64,000 bases of DNA from Nitrospira sp. Its GTDB lineage: Bacteria; Nitrospirota; Nitrospiria; Nitrospirales; Nitrospiraceae. Shown piece by piece: positions 8,771-17,633 of the stretch; the first letter of the stretch is position 1, and each line of letters begins with the position of its first letter. Made by a program: the position numbers and the translations under genes. The notes beneath the pieces are model-generated. The model was not told the DNA's origin and ran no database searches. It worked only from the letters and a program-made list of their open reading frames with translations. The stretch covers positions 3,501,237 to 3,565,236 of the forward strand of contig CP126123.1 in the NCBI GenBank assembly GCA_030123605.1. The letters are read 5' to 3'.

Positions 8771-8809
8771 AAACGCCGAGGCGAGTGACAGGTTTCCACT
8801 TATGAGTGT

Positions 8810-8839
8810 TGAGTTCGGTCACTGGGAACGTTGAACTCA
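8810..8839 (+). other. inverted repeat between atpE and atpF
   Basis: TGAGTTC (8810-8816) pairs with GAACTCA (8833-8839) in the 97-nt gap between atpE and atpF, and related copies of the same word flank it (gagtgttgag, ctctcaactc). No T-tract follows. It could stabilise the 3' end of atpE mRNA or attenuate transcription so that subunit c exceeds b, but this is inference. Confidence 0.35.
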
Positions 8840-8867
8840 CGACTCTCAACTCTACCGAAGGTGTGGC

Positions 8868-9380
8868 ATGCCTCAATTTGAATCGCATTTCTTTTCCTCG
8901 TTGATCTTTTGGGAGATCCTCTCCTTCGGGATTTTGTTCTTTCTGCTCTACAAGTATGCGTTTCCGAGCCTGTTAAGCATGCTCGAGGAGCGTGAGAAAA
9001 AGATCAAGGACAGTCTTGATCAGGCTGAACGACACCGCACCGAAGCCGAGCGCAAACTCAAGGAATACGAAGCCAAGCTGGCGGCGGCATCCAAAGAGAC
9101 GGAAACCCTGTTGGCGCAGGCGAAGGAGCGGGCTCAGAGGCTGATGGAGGAGAACGAACAGCGGATGACGGTGGATGCGGAGCGGATCAAGAGTGACGCC
9201 ACGCGTGAGATCGAACAGGAACGCCGCAAGGCCATTCAGGACATCCGTTCGCAGACGACCGATTTGGCCTTGATGGTGGCTGAGAAGGTCGTGGGGAGGG
9301 CCTTGACTGAAGCGGACCATCGCCGTCTGGCGGACGAAGCCCTCGACGCCCTCGCGAAGACCTATCAGAGCCGCAACTAG
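8868..9380 (+). CDS. atpF: F0F1 ATP synthase subunit b
   Basis: A 170-residue peripheral-stalk protein. One N-terminal membrane helix (residues ~8-28, FSSLIFWEILSFGILFFLLYK) precedes a long charged coiled coil (residues ~40-150) that reaches F1 through the delta subunit. It is the last gene of this block. atpH, atpA, atpG, atpD and atpC do not follow; instead the convergent larE gene ends 5 nt later. F1 must therefore be encoded elsewhere. Confidence 0.95.
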   Translation: MPQFESHFFSSLIFWEILSFGILFFLLYKYAFPSLLSMLEEREKKIKDSLDQAERHRTEAERKLKEYEAKLAAASKETETLLAQAKERAQRLMEENEQRMTVDAERIKSDATREIEQERRKAIQDIRSQTTDLALMVAEKVVGRALTEADHRRLADEALDALAKTYQSRN

Positions 9381-9384
9381 CCCC

Positions 9385-10206
9385 TTATGCCGGGGGGGTG
9401 AGGCTGACGCCTCCCTGGCGGTATCCTTCCAAATCCAACGTGACGAAACGGTAACCCAGTTCTTTCAAGGCTGCGGCCAGCCGTTCGCGCCGGCCTGGGC
9501 TCAATAGGCTGGGCAGTTCCTCCACCGCCAGTTCAATCCTGGCGATCTCTCCATGGTCGCGTACTCGGCAGTGGCGGAAACCTTCCTGCGCCAGGGCCGC
9601 TTCCGCCTGTTCGACGCGAGAGAGAGTACTTTTGGTGATGGTGATTCCTCGCGGGACCCGTGAAGAGAGGCAGGCTGCCGCGGGCTTATCCCAATTGGAC
9701 AGTCCCAACTCCCTTGCAACCTCACGGATATCGGCCTTCGAGAAGGTTGCTTCTAGTAACGGGCTGCGGACGCCCCACTCGCGAGCCGCCTTCAGGCCCG
9801 GGCGGTCGTCTCCCAGGTCGTCCACGTTCGTGCCGTCGACAATGTAACCTGCCGCATATTCATGGCGGAGCGTCCCCAGGAGCGAATAGAGATCCGCCTT
9901 GCAGTGGTAACAACGCGAGGCGTCATTGCGGACGAATTCGGGAATCTGCAATTGATCCGTGTCGACGGTGCGGTGACAAGCTCCGATCTCTGCGGCGATT
10001 CGCTTGGTCGCTTCGAGTTCGACGGCCGGAAACGTGGCGGAGACGGCGGTGACCGCGACGGCCTTCTGTCCCAATTCATCATGGGCCAACTTGAGCACGA
10101 GGGAACTGTCGATGCCGCCGGAAAGGGCGACGACGACCGATCCCATCTCGCGAAGGATCTGTCGAGCCCGGGAGAGTTTGTCGATCAGCGGAATGGTGGG
10201 AGTCAT
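9385..10206 (-). CDS. larE: ATP-dependent sulfur transferase LarE
   Basis: A 273-residue PP-loop ATPase with SGGIDSS at residues 29-35. LarE transfers sulfur to P2CMN when making the nickel-pincer cofactor of lactate racemase and other NPN-dependent epimerases. Cys179 (PAAACLSSR) matches the sacrificial cysteine of the Lactobacillus enzyme. Cys99 and Cys102 (CYHC) add a CxxC pair, the arrangement seen in LarE proteins reported to use a [4Fe-4S] cluster catalytically. No larA, larB or larC is adjacent. Related PP-loop sulfur transferases are an alternative. Confidence 0.85.
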   Translation of the reverse strand: MTPTIPLIDKLSRARQILREMGSVVVALSGGIDSSLVLKLAHDELGQKAVAVTAVSATFPAVELEATKRIAAEIGACHRTVDTDQLQIPEFVRNDASRCYHCKADLYSLLGTLRHEYAAGYIVDGTNVDDLGDDRPGLKAAREWGVRSPLLEATFSKADIREVARELGLSNWDKPAAACLSSRVPRGITITKSTLSRVEQAEAALAQEGFRHCRVRDHGEIARIELAVEELPSLLSPGRRERLAAALKELGYRFVTLDLEGYRQGGVSLTPPA

Positions 10207-10250
10207 GGGACTACTGGGTTGCGCGGAACGGCGGCGGTTCGGCCTGCCTG

Positions 10251-11633
10251 CTATTGTTTGACCTTGGCCTTGGCGATCGACCCGACGACCACCAATGCAT
10301 AATGTTGAGGATCGAGATACTGCTTGGCGACGCGCAGAACATCGTCTTTGGTGACTTTCTCGATGGCCTTCGGATACTGTGTGAAATAGTCCAGACCGAG
10401 ATTATAAAACTCCACTTGGGCGAGGACGTTCGCCAGTTTCGCGCTGGAATCGACCCGCAAGGGGAAACTGCCGATGATGAATGACTTCGCTTCACTGAGT
10501 TCCTGATCCGTCACCGGCGCATCGCGAATCCCCTTGATCTCGGTCAACACTCCGGTGATGGCTTGATTCGTCACGTCGGTTCTGGTTTGCAGGTTGATGA
10601 GAAAGGCGCCGGGCATCAATCTGGTGTCGAATTGGCTCATGATGCCGTAGGCGAGCCCCTGCTTGTCGCGAATCGAGTCCATGAGGCGCGATGAAAATCC
10701 GCCTGCACCCAAAATATAGTTCATGACCGTGACGGCATAGTAATCGGGATTCGAGCGGCTGATGCCGGTGTGCCCCAGGACGATCGTGGATTGCGTCAAA
10801 TCCTTCTCGATGAGCTGAACCATTTTACGGTCAAGTGGGGTCGGCTTTTTGAGTATGGAGGAAGAGGTTGTCCCTTTCTTCCAAGATCCGAAGTGGTTCT
10901 GGACGAGCGTCGCAGCCTGTTCTTGCGTCAGGTCTCCTACAATGACGAGGATCGTCTGGTTGGGCACATATTCCCTGGCATGGAACTGTTGGATGTCGGC
11001 CACCGTAATCCGGTGCAACGTGTCTTCCGTGCCATGGGCCGGCCAGCTATAGGGATGGCCGTGAAAGATCAATTGATGAAAGGCCTTCATGGCCACGTTG
11101 CCGGGATCGTCGTCGTCACTGACGATTTCGCCGAGGATCTGCTCGCGGACCCGCTCGAATTCCTGCTTGTGAAACGCCGGATGCTGGAGCATGTCGGCTA
11201 GGAGAGCAAATCCCAAGTCTGCGTCCTTTTTGAGCACGCGCGCGGAGGCGGTCGTGAAATCTTCCGTTGCATGGGCTCCCAGCGAGCCTCCCACGAAATC
11301 AATCTGTTCGGCGATTTGCCGAGACGTTCGGGTGACGGTACCTTCGTCCAGCAAGCTGGCGGTCAGATTGGCCAGGCCGGCCTTGTCCGGCGGATCTTGC
11401 GCCGACCCCACCTTGACGAGCGCATGGATCTCCACCGTGGGGAGAAAATGCTGTTCGAGGAACAAGACCGTCATGCCGTTCGTGGTCACCGATCTGGTGG
11501 GGAGGATCTCGGCGGCGCCTGCGGATGCCAAGGGCAGACAGAGCGCGAAACAAAATAGTCCCAGGAGGAACAGGCTTGCGAACCGGTCGTTTCGAAGGCG
11601 ATACGGCAAAGCAGCGATCTGTGTTTGAGTCAT
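10251..11633 (-). CDS. M16-family peptidase-like protein, catalytic motif absent
   Basis: A 460-residue insulinase/pitrilysin-like protein with an N-terminal hydrophobic export segment (residues ~18-40). The position where active M16 enzymes carry HxxEH reads NLTASLLDEG, so zinc binding is lost. The remainder keeps the two-lobed M16 layout (GGSLGAHATEDFT; MNYILGAGGFSSRL, which resembles the glycine-rich substrate loop). It is probably the non-catalytic partner of the active M16 protein encoded 13 nt upstream, as in mitochondrial processing peptidase heterodimers. Periplasmic location is inferred. Confidence 0.88.
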   Translation of the reverse strand: MTQTQIAALPYRLRNDRFASLFLLGLFCFALCLPLASAGAAEILPTRSVTTNGMTVLFLEQHFLPTVEIHALVKVGSAQDPPDKAGLANLTASLLDEGTVTRTSRQIAEQIDFVGGSLGAHATEDFTTASARVLKKDADLGFALLADMLQHPAFHKQEFERVREQILGEIVSDDDDPGNVAMKAFHQLIFHGHPYSWPAHGTEDTLHRITVADIQQFHAREYVPNQTILVIVGDLTQEQAATLVQNHFGSWKKGTTSSSILKKPTPLDRKMVQLIEKDLTQSTIVLGHTGISRSNPDYYAVTVMNYILGAGGFSSRLMDSIRDKQGLAYGIMSQFDTRLMPGAFLINLQTRTDVTNQAITGVLTEIKGIRDAPVTDQELSEAKSFIIGSFPLRVDSSAKLANVLAQVEFYNLGLDYFTQYPKAIEKVTKDDVLRVAKQYLDPQHYALVVVGSIAKAKVKQ

Positions 11634-11646
11634 GAGGACCTGTTTG

Positions 11647-13038
11647 CTAGTGGGCTTGGGATGGCGAAGCTGCCTGTGCTTGTGGAGGTTGGGGTATCAG
11701 GGTCCCGGTCGTGCGTACATCGGCGGTCAGGTATTGCGATGCGACACGCTGGACATCCTGGGCCGTGACGGCGCGCGTACGTTCCACAAACTGACTGACC
11801 TTTCGCCAGCCGGCCCCGATCGTCTCGGCCTCCCCCAGCAGCATAGCCTGGCGGAAGTTCGAGTCCTGTTCGAAAATATGGGCCGCTTCGATCTGATTTT
11901 TCGCGCGCTGGAGCTCCAATTCCGTCGGAGGCTCTGCCTGGAGGCGGTGAATTTCTTTGAGAACCGCCTCTTCGACGGCTCCGACCTTCTCACCCGGCTT
12001 GACCACCGCATAGAAGTAAAACAGCCCCGGATCGGCCTGCATGAGTCCGTAGTCGGCCCCGACCGCTAGGGCGGTTTTTTGCTCATACACGAGGCTCTGG
12101 TAGAGCCGGGCGCTCTTGCCATGGGACAAAATAGATTCGAGTACGTTCAGGGCATAGGAATCATCGCTGGAATAGTTGGGAACACGGTAGCCCATCATGA
12201 CGAAGGGCACTTGCGCTTCGCGCTTCAGGAGGAACCGGCGTTCGCCGCGTTGCTGGCCTTCCGCTGCGGCGAGCGGCTTGGGCGACGGCCCCTTGGGGAT
12301 CGGTTCAAAGAGTTTGGTGATGGTCGGAAGCAGGACCTCCGCCTTGATGTCGCCGACCACGAGCAAGGTCGCATTGTTGGGAGAATAGTAGGTGTCGTAG
12401 TGGCGCTGGAGATCGTCGAGGTTCATCGCATCGAGATCGGAGAACCACCCGATCACCGGCCAGTGGTAGGGGTGGCTCATGAAGGCCTGCGCGAACAGGG
12501 CTTCGACCAGCGCGCCTTGCGGATCGTCTTCATTACGGAGCCGCCGCTCTTCCTTGACGACTTCACGCTCGGTCTTGAATTCGTTCGGATCAAGAATCAG
12601 CCCCTGCATCCGGTCGGCTTCCAGTTCCAGGGCCAGGGTGACGCGATCGGCGGCGAGGTTTTCGAAGTAGGCCGTAAAGTCTTGGCTGGTGAAGGCGTTG
12701 TCCATTCCGCCGTTTTTCCGAACCAAGCGGGAAAATGTGCCCTTGGGATACTTCGCCGTGCCTTTGAACATCATATGTTCCAGCATGTGCGATAATCCGG
12801 CCCGCCCCATGACTTCGTTCCGCGAGCCGACCTTATACCAGACCTGCACGGTGGCCACGGGAGCCTTCGGGACTTCGACCAGGATCACCTTCATGTCGTT
12901 GGACAGAGTGAACTCTTTGGGCTCGACGGCATGGGCCGGGGAGATCCGGTCGAAGGGCAGGACGGAAATCAGGAGTGAAAAAACGAGCAGGGAGAACCGG
13001 GTGCGCAACGAACCGGGGGCTGTGTGTGACTTAGGCAT
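11647..13038 (-). CDS. M16-family zinc peptidase, catalytic subunit
   Basis: A 463-residue metallopeptidase with the inverted zinc motif HMLEH (in AGLSHMLEHMMF) and a downstream Glu in the ALELEADRM segment, so it should be active. A signal peptide lies in the first ~37 residues (ends AHA). I chose the ATG at 13038 over 13059, since the shorter form gives a cleaner signal peptide; the longer one would overlap rlmN by 7 nt. It is followed by the motif-less paralogue, suggesting a heterodimeric periplasmic protease that degrades or processes small peptides. Confidence 0.9.
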   Translation of the reverse strand: MPKSHTAPGSLRTRFSLLVFSLLISVLPFDRISPAHAVEPKEFTLSNDMKVILVEVPKAPVATVQVWYKVGSRNEVMGRAGLSHMLEHMMFKGTAKYPKGTFSRLVRKNGGMDNAFTSQDFTAYFENLAADRVTLALELEADRMQGLILDPNEFKTEREVVKEERRLRNEDDPQGALVEALFAQAFMSHPYHWPVIGWFSDLDAMNLDDLQRHYDTYYSPNNATLLVVGDIKAEVLLPTITKLFEPIPKGPSPKPLAAAEGQQRGERRFLLKREAQVPFVMMGYRVPNYSSDDSYALNVLESILSHGKSARLYQSLVYEQKTALAVGADYGLMQADPGLFYFYAVVKPGEKVGAVEEAVLKEIHRLQAEPPTELELQRAKNQIEAAHIFEQDSNFRQAMLLGEAETIGAGWRKVSQFVERTRAVTAQDVQRVASQYLTADVRTTGTLIPQPPQAQAASPSQAH

Positions 13039-13052
13039 GCAAGAAAAACATG

Positions 13053-14141
13053 CTAACAACGGGTTTGAATCTGTGTCAAGGCAACCGGGGCTTTGTCCCC
13101 GTCGAAGCGACCCAGTTGTCCGCAGGCGCCCAGGACATCGCGGCCGCGGCTGCGGCGGAGGTACACGTCCACATGACCTCGGCGCAGGGTGTTCTGAAAA
13201 ATGCTGATGGCTTCATCCGATGGGCGGCGATAGGCGCTGCCTGGAAAGGGGTTGAAGGCGATGAGGTTGACCTTGCAACGGAGGCCGCGGAGCAATCGGA
13301 CCAGGCGAGCGGCATCCTCCGGACGGTCGTTGACATCCGCGAGCAAGACGTATTCAAAGGTCAGGCGATCACGTTCCGCCAACGGATAGGCCCGGCAGGC
13401 GGCGAGCAGGGCTTGCAGCGAATGGAGCCGGTTGGCCGCAGGCATGATCTGGTGCCGAAGCTCGTCGGTCGTCGCGTTCAGGGACACGGCCAGGTTGACC
13501 TTGAGGGCGGCCACATCCTTGATCCGTGACGCGAGTCCAGCGGTGGAGATCGTGATGCGGCGAGGCGAGAACCCCAGTCCCCAGGTTTTATTGGTCAGGC
13601 GTGAGATTGCGTCGGCAACCGCGTCGAGGTTGGCCAGCGGTTCCCCCATTCCCATGAATACCAGGTTCGTGAGCCGTTCCCCTTCGCTCAGGTGGTCTTG
13701 GGCGAGGAGTACTTGATTGATGATCTCATGCGGACGCAGGTTGCGTTGGAGTCCCATCGTGCCGGTGAGGCAAAACCCGCAATCGAGCGTGCAACCGACC
13801 TGCGTGGAGAGGCAGAGGGTGAGGCGGTCTTCATCCGGGATGAGCACACATTCGACCTGCAGGCCATCCGCCAATGTCAGGACGAATTTCCTGGTGCCGT
13901 CGTGGGACGAAAAAAACCGGACGTCGGTGGTTCGTTCGATGCTGCAGTCTGCCGTAAGACAGCTTCGCTCCTTCTGCGACAGGTTGGTCATGTCGGCGAA
14001 GGTACGGACGCGTCCCTGATAGAGCCAGCGCAAGATCTGCGATGCGCGATAGGTCGACCACCCGAGCCTCCCGACAAAAGCAGTCAACCCAGCTTCGTTC
14101 AGGGCCAGGAGATTCGTGCGCCTGCCAGCCTGCTGATCCAT
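13053..14141 (-). CDS. rlmN: 23S rRNA A2503 / tRNA A37 C2-methyltransferase RlmN
   Basis: A 362-residue radical SAM enzyme. The cluster motif is CTLDCGFC (~residue 120), GxGEP reads GMGEPLAN, and the second methyl-carrying cysteine near the C terminus is in LGACGQL. It methylates C2 of A2503 in 23S rRNA and of A37 in some tRNAs. Length is typical (350-380). It is the first gene of the reverse-strand unit rlmN-M16-M16, possibly one transcript. Confidence 0.95.
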   Translation of the reverse strand: MDQQAGRRTNLLALNEAGLTAFVGRLGWSTYRASQILRWLYQGRVRTFADMTNLSQKERSCLTADCSIERTTDVRFFSSHDGTRKFVLTLADGLQVECVLIPDEDRLTLCLSTQVGCTLDCGFCLTGTMGLQRNLRPHEIINQVLLAQDHLSEGERLTNLVFMGMGEPLANLDAVADAISRLTNKTWGLGFSPRRITISTAGLASRIKDVAALKVNLAVSLNATTDELRHQIMPAANRLHSLQALLAACRAYPLAERDRLTFEYVLLADVNDRPEDAARLVRLLRGLRCKVNLIAFNPFPGSAYRRPSDEAISIFQNTLRRGHVDVYLRRSRGRDVLGACGQLGRFDGDKAPVALTQIQTRC

Positions 14142-14253
14142 GGCCGGAGCCTAGCACAGGGAAAAAACCGGTGACAAGCAAGGCGAAGGTGATCGCGTTT
14201 ATGCGCGTTTACGATATAATGAGCGTTGCTCACTTCTCCTCAGGACGATCGTG

Positions 14254-16488
14254 ATGACACTTTTCCGACTGACGAGTTCGGCGATTGTCAGGGCGTGGCT
14301 CCTCCTGCCCTGTCTGCTTTCGACGTCGGTGGCCGAACTAGCAGGGCCCCTGCCTGCTGCTCCCCCGCTCTGTGTCTCGCCTGAAGACTGTTTCCGTTCG
14401 GCGGTGGCGATCAACGAACGTTCAGGATCTCAGGCTCAGCGTGATCAAGTGATGGCGCTGAAACTTGATCAGTTGCGTCGGGTCATGGATCTGTATCCTT
14501 CGACGATCTGGGCGAAGCGGGCCGGGGTCTTGCTCGGCGTGCTGGCGATCGAACGGGATCCTGCGGAAGCCGTGAAACTCTTACGTGCAGCCCAGTCGGA
14601 CCTGCCGATTCTCGATGATTACCTTCGCCTGTGGATCGGGGAAGCGCTTCTGAAGCTGAACGAACCCATCCAGGCAGCCGAGTTGTTGGAAACGATTCCG
14701 AAGGTGGTGCCGGATTCGAACCTGATCGCCAAGGCCGCCTATCGCACAGGGGAAGCCTGGTACGGTGCGAAGGTGTGTTTTCGCGCCGTGGAATGGTTGG
14801 ACCGGGCCTTGATCCTCGCGGACAAGGATGCGGCTGCCCCGGCTGCCTTGTGGCGCCAGGCTGATTGCCATGCGCTGGAGAATCGTCTTCCGGAGGCGCG
14901 TACCGTGCTGAAGCAACTCTGGCTCCGGTATCCGCAATCGCCGGAGGCCCGTGACGCCAGGGCACGCCTGGACACTGTGCTTGGAGGAGAGTCTTGGGTA
15001 CCGACCACGGATGACCACTATATTCGGGCGCAGGCCTTGCTTGGTTTGGCCCTGCAAGGCGAGGCGGTCGACGAGTTACGCCGCTTCCTGTCTTTGGCAC
15101 CGGCGCATCCGCAGAGGTTTGAAGCCCGTCTCAAGCTTGGGGTGGCCTTTGTCCGACTGAAACAATACGACCAGGCGCGAGAGATCTTTCAGGCCCTGGT
15201 TGCCGATCGGGTGCAGGAGTCGTCGGAGGCAACCGTGTGGTTGGCCAGGGTTTATTTGCGGCAGAACCAGGGCGAGAAACTCATCGGCTTGACGCGGTCG
15301 GTGGTTCAAGGTCCATTGGGCGGTGACCAGCGGGCGCTGGTACACCTCTTTGCGGGCGTGTGGCTGGAGGACCAAGGCCGCTTCGATGAAGCAATCGCCA
15401 TGTTTCGGCTGGTTACGAAGTTGGGTGACTCGGCGAGCCAACGTACGGAAGGCCTATGGCGTGTCGGGTGGGTGCAATACCGGACCGGCCGGTTCCAGGA
15501 GGCGACAGAGACCTTTCGAGCGGTGGTTGAGTTGCATGTGAACGGGTTCGAACCGCAGGCAATGTATTGGGCCGCCAGGGCCGATGAACGGAGGAATCAT
15601 GCCGCTGCCGCTGAGCAATATGCTCGGGTCTGTCAGCGCCATACCTACAATTATTATTGCCAGTTGGCGGCCAGGCGAATCACCTTGCCGCCGGTCGTTC
15701 CGGCCGTCGCGGTCTCAGGAAACCAGGGAGATGCGGCCCACGAGCGTCTGCCGGACAACCGGCGCTCGGAAATCGAGCGGCATACAGTCTATCAACGGGG
15801 CATAGAACTGAAGACTTTGGGATTCACCCAAGATGCGGCCCGTGAACTTGGGTTTCTGACGGAACAATACAGTCGGGATCAAGACGTGCTGCTTGCCTTT
15901 TCGACGTTGTTGAGCGAAGTAGGGGCCTATTATCCGGCGCTGCGGGTGGCTAAAGTACATTTTCGAGACAGACTCGAGCGAAGCGAGTTACCGACGACAC
16001 CGGCCCTGTGGACCGTGGCCTACCCCACCGGGCTGCTCCCGGCGATTGCCGCACAGGGCGTCAAGGTTGTCGATCCCTACCTGGCCGCCGCAATTATCCG
16101 CGAAGAAAGCCAATATGATGAGAAGGCTGTCTCGGTGGTGGGAGCAGTGGGGTTGATGCAACTCATGCCGGTCACCGCGAATGCGGTAGCTCAACGATAC
16201 GGATTTCCGGCCGTCGGACGGGAAGAGTTATTCGATCAAGAAACGAACATTCGGCTCGGGGTACGGTATCTCGGTCAGTTGCTTGAACAATATGGTGGAA
16301 ACCTGGCTTATGCGGTGGCGGCCTACAATGCCGGGCCGATCGCCGTCAACAACTGGATCGCCGTGCACCGCGGACGGGACCAGGACGAGTTCGTGGAGCT
16401 GATTCCCTATCAGGAAACGCGGTTGTACGTGAAGCGAGTCCTGCGCAGTTATGGGGAATATCGACGCCTCCACAACGGTGTGTCGTAA
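14254..16488 (+). CDS. slt: soluble lytic transglycosylase with TPR-like solenoid (Slt70 type)
   Basis: A 744-residue exported protein: signal peptide (residues 1-28), about 550 residues of alpha-helical TPR/Sel1-like repeats, then a C-terminal SLT domain with catalytic Glu in IIREESQYD and signature GAVGLMQLMPVTA (~residues 620-650). It resembles E. coli Slt70, a doughnut-shaped exolytic enzyme releasing anhydromuropeptides. The ATG at 14254 lies 8 nt after AGGA and is preferred over the GTG three bases earlier. A perfect TATAAT at 14215-14220 is the likely -10, though its -35 is poor. Confidence 0.92.
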   Translation: MTLFRLTSSAIVRAWLLLPCLLSTSVAELAGPLPAAPPLCVSPEDCFRSAVAINERSGSQAQRDQVMALKLDQLRRVMDLYPSTIWAKRAGVLLGVLAIERDPAEAVKLLRAAQSDLPILDDYLRLWIGEALLKLNEPIQAAELLETIPKVVPDSNLIAKAAYRTGEAWYGAKVCFRAVEWLDRALILADKDAAAPAALWRQADCHALENRLPEARTVLKQLWLRYPQSPEARDARARLDTVLGGESWVPTTDDHYIRAQALLGLALQGEAVDELRRFLSLAPAHPQRFEARLKLGVAFVRLKQYDQAREIFQALVADRVQESSEATVWLARVYLRQNQGEKLIGLTRSVVQGPLGGDQRALVHLFAGVWLEDQGRFDEAIAMFRLVTKLGDSASQRTEGLWRVGWVQYRTGRFQEATETFRAVVELHVNGFEPQAMYWAARADERRNHAAAAEQYARVCQRHTYNYYCQLAARRITLPPVVPAVAVSGNQGDAAHERLPDNRRSEIERHTVYQRGIELKTLGFTQDAARELGFLTEQYSRDQDVLLAFSTLLSEVGAYYPALRVAKVHFRDRLERSELPTTPALWTVAYPTGLLPAIAAQGVKVVDPYLAAAIIREESQYDEKAVSVVGAVGLMQLMPVTANAVAQRYGFPAVGREELFDQETNIRLGVRYLGQLLEQYGGNLAYAVAAYNAGPIAVNNWIAVHRGRDQDEFVELIPYQETRLYVKRVLRSYGEYRRLHNGVS

Positions 16489-16502
16489 CGGGATCCGTTT
16501 TC

Positions 16503-16531
16503 TTGACAAGCCGGCGCGAACTTCCTAATAT
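16503..16531 (+). promoter_or_regulatory. near-consensus sigma-70 promoter for zapB-zapA
   Basis: TTGACA at 16503-16508, exactly 17 nt of spacer and TAATAT at 16526-16531. It starts 14 nt after the slt stop codon, 60 nt before the zapB-like ATG, and is the strongest promoter match in the window. It probably drives the cell-division pair and perhaps the RNA downstream. Confidence 0.75.
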
Positions 16532-16590
16532 TTCGCCCCGTCGCCCGACGCTCGATATGTTGAACCACCCCATTGATATGAGGAACTACC

Positions 16591-16845
16591 ATGACTCTGG
16601 ATCGTTTGGATGCACTTGAAATTCGGATTCGCGATTTGGTGAAACTCGTTCAGGACCTCAAGCGGAAGAATGCCTCGCTGGAGGATGATCTCCGTTTGGC
16701 GCGGGAACGGGTCGCGATTCGTGACGATGAGAATCGGCGATGGGAACAGGAACGGTTGGACATCCGTTCACGCATCGAAAAGGTGCTCGGCGAAATCGAC
16801 CTGTTGGAATGCCTGGATGAACCCAAGGAGGTGGCTCTTGACTAA
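16591..16845 (+). CDS. short coiled-coil protein, ZapB-like
   Basis: An 84-residue, highly charged protein predicted to be one long coiled coil (DLKRKNASLEDDLRLARERV), with no signal peptide. Size, coiled coil and position directly before zapA fit the ZapB-like division proteins that bridge ZapA-decorated FtsZ to the chromosome, but homology cannot be proven from so repetitive a sequence. Its last 8 nt overlap the zapA start, implying translational coupling. Confidence 0.65.
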   Translation: MTLDRLDALEIRIRDLVKLVQDLKRKNASLEDDLRLARERVAIRDDENRRWEQERLDIRSRIEKVLGEIDLLECLDEPKEVALD

Positions 16846-17134
16846 GACCATTGACGTGGAGATCTATGGCCAGCGGTACAGCATCAACGGTGAGGCGGAC
16901 GAATCCTACGTGAAGAAACTTGCCGAACTCGTGGATAAGCACATGAAACATGTGGCGCTCGGCATGCGTTCTGCCACCCCGGCCAAGTTAGCGGTCTTAG
17001 CGGCCATCAATATCGCCCATGAGTTGATGGAATCAGAGCGGAAGTATCGGCAGGGCGAAGCCGATGCGGATCGCCGCATGGCATCTCTGATGGACTCCAT
17101 CGACCAGCAAATGCCGTCCATGTTGTCGCGCTGA
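16838..17134 (+). CDS. zapA: cell division protein ZapA
   Basis: A 98-residue protein that bundles FtsZ filaments at midcell. The start is the TTG at 16838: AAGGAGG lies 6 nt upstream (16825-16831) and the sequence then reads TKTIDVEIYGQRYSI, the usual ZapA beginning. The first strand is followed by a helical dimerisation region (ELVDKHMKHV) and a coiled-coil tail. A longer in-frame reading from 16670 runs through the zapB-like gene and is rejected. Confidence 0.9.
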   Translation: MTKTIDVEIYGQRYSINGEADESYVKKLAELVDKHMKHVALGMRSATPAKLAVLAAINIAHELMESERKYRQGEADADRRMASLMDSIDQQMPSMLSR

Positions 17135-17319
17135 GTTTCGCCTTGCTTTCACAACGGTGCTTTGTTATCGTTTCCCTGTTGTTTGACCAGAGGGTCGGGT
17201 GATTGCTGGAGAGGAAAGGACGCTTCGAATAGGGACGGAAAATCTGAAGACGGTGTTTGAGCGCTAAACATATGGAATCGCTGGATTTCGTCGTGCTGTT
17301 CAGTGTGGTCGTGATGACA

Positions 17320-17515
17320 TGGGTCGGCCGAGTGGTCCCTGTGTGTGTCTCCGTGCGACAGATGATCGAGAAGAGTGTGATGGGCAGGGAACAGATGGGT
17401 GCACGCCGGCAATGGTGTGCCTTCTCGCCCGTACCTGTCGCTGTCTCCGACAAGCGGGTTCGATTGCGTCGCTTGTGTAAGGACAGGAGAATTGATTCAG
17501 GTCGAGGCCGACCAC
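17320..17515 (+). ncRNA. ssrS: 6S RNA candidate downstream of zapA
   Basis: The 499-nt gap between zapA and rny has no convincing gene but folds as one long rod. The closing stem GGTCGGCC (17322-17329) pairs perfectly with GGCCGACC (17506-17513). Nested inside are TCTCC/GGAGA (17348-17352, 17486-17490), GCGACAG/CTGTCGC (17355-17361, 17435-17441), GGGC-GGGAA/TTCTC-GCCC (17382-17391, 17422-17430) and the apical hairpin GCACGCC/GGTGTGC (17401-17407, 17414-17420). Length (~195 nt), rod shape and location right after zapA are the hallmarks of 6S RNA, which binds the housekeeping RNA polymerase by mimicking an open promoter. A further outer stem (17283-17294 with 17535-17545) may extend it. Exact ends are unknown. 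Confidence 0.6.
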
Positions 17516-17633
17516 CCCTCTACGTGAATTAGCGACGACGATTCCGCGGCTCGTTTCAACCGGCTCAAGAAGTCAGACTTTTCCTTCGCGTCTGCTCCCT
17601 CCTCCTACAGACTCCGTTCTCTCAGGATCATCA

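Noticed and set aside
17257..17532. 91-codon ORF between zapA and rny
   Set aside because: It covers the paired segments of the 6S candidate and its product shows no family features.
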